The notes below the pieces were generated by a model. The model was given only the letters and a program-made list of their open reading frames with translations, made no database searches and was not told the DNA's origin. Below are positions 5,530-6,525 of a stretch of 6,525 nt of DNA, one piece after another (the first letter of the stretch is position 1; each line of letters begins with the position of its first letter). The DNA is taken from positions 38,201-44,725 of the forward strand of contig DHSK01000084.1 in assembly GCA_002408445.1 (NCBI GenBank), written 5' to 3'. The translations under genes were made by a program, and so were the position numbers. The DNA comes from Syntrophomonas sp. UBA5288. Lineage in GTDB: Bacteria > Bacillota > Syntrophomonadia > Syntrophomonadales > Syntrophomonadaceae.

Positions 5530-6423
5530 ATGGAAGAACAGATATCGGAATTTTTAGCTTATCTTAATTATGAAAAAGGTCTTTCTGCCAATACCCAGGC
5601 AGCTTACCGGCGCGATCTCCATAAACTGGCCGGGTTCCTGCACGAGCGTTATGATCGGGAAGTAGATGTGGATTGTATTACCAAACAAAATATCATGGAC
5701 TTTTTGACCGGTCAACTGGAGGAAGGTGCGGCTACTTCAACTTTGGCCCGGACACTCTCCAGTATCAAAACCTTTGTAAAATTCCTGCTGCTGGAAGAGA
5801 AAATTGAACTTAATCCAGTTTCCGACCTGGAAACACCCCGGGTAAAGCGCAGTTTGCCCCGGGTGCTTACCGTAGCTGAAGTGGACAGGCTGATGGAACA
5901 GCCGGATGTACTCAAACATCTGGGCCTGCGTGACAGGGCTATGCTGGAATTAATGTATGGCACTGGCATCAGGGTTTCTGAAATGTTATCATTGCAAAAA
6001 GAAGATATTAACATGAGGGTTGGATTTTTGCGCTGTATGGGCAAAGGCATGAAAGAACGGATAGTACCGGTGAACCAGACTGCTATCGATTGGGTAAGGC
6101 GTTATCTGGTACGCTCCCGCAATTATCTGGTTAAAAACCCAATGGAAAGAACCCTTTTTTTAAATGTCCGGGGTAATAAGATGAGCCGGCAAGGTTATTT
6201 CAAAATTTTACGCGGCTACGCGGACAAGGCCGGCATCAAAAAAGAGGTCACTCCCCACACCCTCAGACATTCCTTTGCCACCCACATGCTGGAGAATGGG
6301 GCTGACCTCAGAGCAGTACAGGAATTACTGGGACATTCGGATATATCAACCACTCAGATATACACTCATTTGACTCAGAGCAGGCTGAGAGAAGTATACC
6401 AGCAATACTTCCCCAGGGCATAA
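5530..6423 (+). CDS. xerD: Tyrosine recombinase XerD
   Basis: This 297-residue protein is a site-specific tyrosine recombinase that, with a XerC/CodV partner, resolves chromosome dimers at dif sites near the terminus during division. The N-terminal core-binding (SAM-like) domain spans about 1-90, with the typical start ISEFLAYLNYEKGLSANT. The catalytic domain carries the full set of active residues: R148 (GTGIRVSE), K172 (GKGMKERIVP), H243 and R246 (HTLRHSFATH), H269 (LLGHS) and the nucleophile Y278 (IYTHL). Length is standard. ATG 5530 has GTGAGG seven bases upstream. I prefer XerD over XerC or an integrase because of its place after spoIIM and the YqzK-like gene, which matches Bacillus, and the absence of phage genes or attachment sites. 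In Bacillus fur lies just before it; here no fur is present. Confidence 0.93.
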   Translation: MEEQISEFLAYLNYEKGLSANTQAAYRRDLHKLAGFLHERYDREVDVDCITKQNIMDFLTGQLEEGAATSTLARTLSSIKTFVKFLLLEEKIELNPVSDLETPRVKRSLPRVLTVAEVDRLMEQPDVLKHLGLRDRAMLELMYGTGIRVSEMLSLQKEDINMRVGFLRCMGKGMKERIVPVNQTAIDWVRRYLVRSRNYLVKNPMERTLFLNVRGNKMSRQGYFKILRGYADKAGIKKEVTPHTLRHSFATHMLENGADLRAVQELLGHSDISTTQIYTHLTQSRLREVYQQYFPRA

Positions 6424-6449
6424 GGATTAAATGGAAAATCAGACACTGA

Positions 6450-6480
6450 AGACGCTGAATATTATGAATGACGCTGAGTT
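6450..6480. repeat. 31-base dispersed repeat, copy 2
   Basis: This copy matches 4054-4084 at 30 of 31 positions and begins 26 bases after the xerD stop codon. Here the inner octamer GACGCTGA is perfectly duplicated (6451-6458 and 6470-6477), and a further related AGACACTGA lies at 6441-6449, suggesting a short tandem-like make-up. The remaining bases to the end of the window (6481-6525) are AT-rich with only a weak, mismatched hairpin at 6488-6514. Confidence 0.75.
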
Positions 6481-6525
6481 TTTAATTGGGAGTTTTGCAT
6501 AATTCAAAAACCCCATTTGTCATTG

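Noticed and set aside
6488..6514. Terminator after xerD
   Set aside because: The hairpin (GGG-AG-TTTTG with CAAAA-AC-CCC) has a two-by-two mismatch, is AT-rich and is not followed by a T-run.

Overview
The window suggests a Firmicute of the clostridial type, probably an anaerobe with an endospore programme. The evidence is a spoIIM gene, a YqzK-like gene and xerD in one run, strong GGAGG-type ribosome binding sites, UUG starts, and a CBS-domain family II pyrophosphatase, an architecture mostly found in anaerobic Clostridia. A Syntrophomonas- or Peptococcales-like host is a guess from gene content, not something the bases prove. From memory of Bacillus subtilis, the neighbourhood resembles its nudF - mciZ - yqxK - spoIIM - yqzK - (fur) - xerD region. 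Here two extra genes (ComB-like protein and pyrophosphatase) sit between the EndoQ-like gene and spoIIM, and fur is absent.

Layout. Bases 1-24 are the end of a dispersed hairpin repeat. At 31-156 on the minus strand lies a 41-codon gene that resembles MciZ, the sporulation inhibitor of FtsZ. A very good match to a sigma-E promoter (174-202, minus strand) stands directly in front of it and backs onto the nudF ribosome binding site. The plus strand then carries nudF (216-755), a GC-rich stem-loop (770-803), an endonuclease Q-like PHP gene (857-2032), an overlapping ComB-like gene of unknown function (1998-2669) and a CBS-pyrophosphatase (2688-4043). The 404-base gap after it holds a 31-base repeat, a 74-base inverted repeat of the same family as bases 1-24, and an intrinsic terminator (4231-4265). 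The second plus-strand group is spoIIM (4448-5056), a YqzK-like membrane protein (5130-5396) and xerD (5530-6423). A second copy of the 31-base repeat follows xerD at 6450-6480.

How the genes fit together. The first group handles nucleotide by-products and damaged DNA: ADP-ribose hydrolysis, cleavage at deaminated bases, and pyrophosphate removal. The second group and the divergent small gene concern cell division and spore formation: FtsZ inhibition in the mother cell, septal wall thinning for engulfment, and chromosome dimer resolution. The most interesting item is the small MciZ-like gene with its own sigma-E-like promoter. The least understood protein is the ComB-like one.
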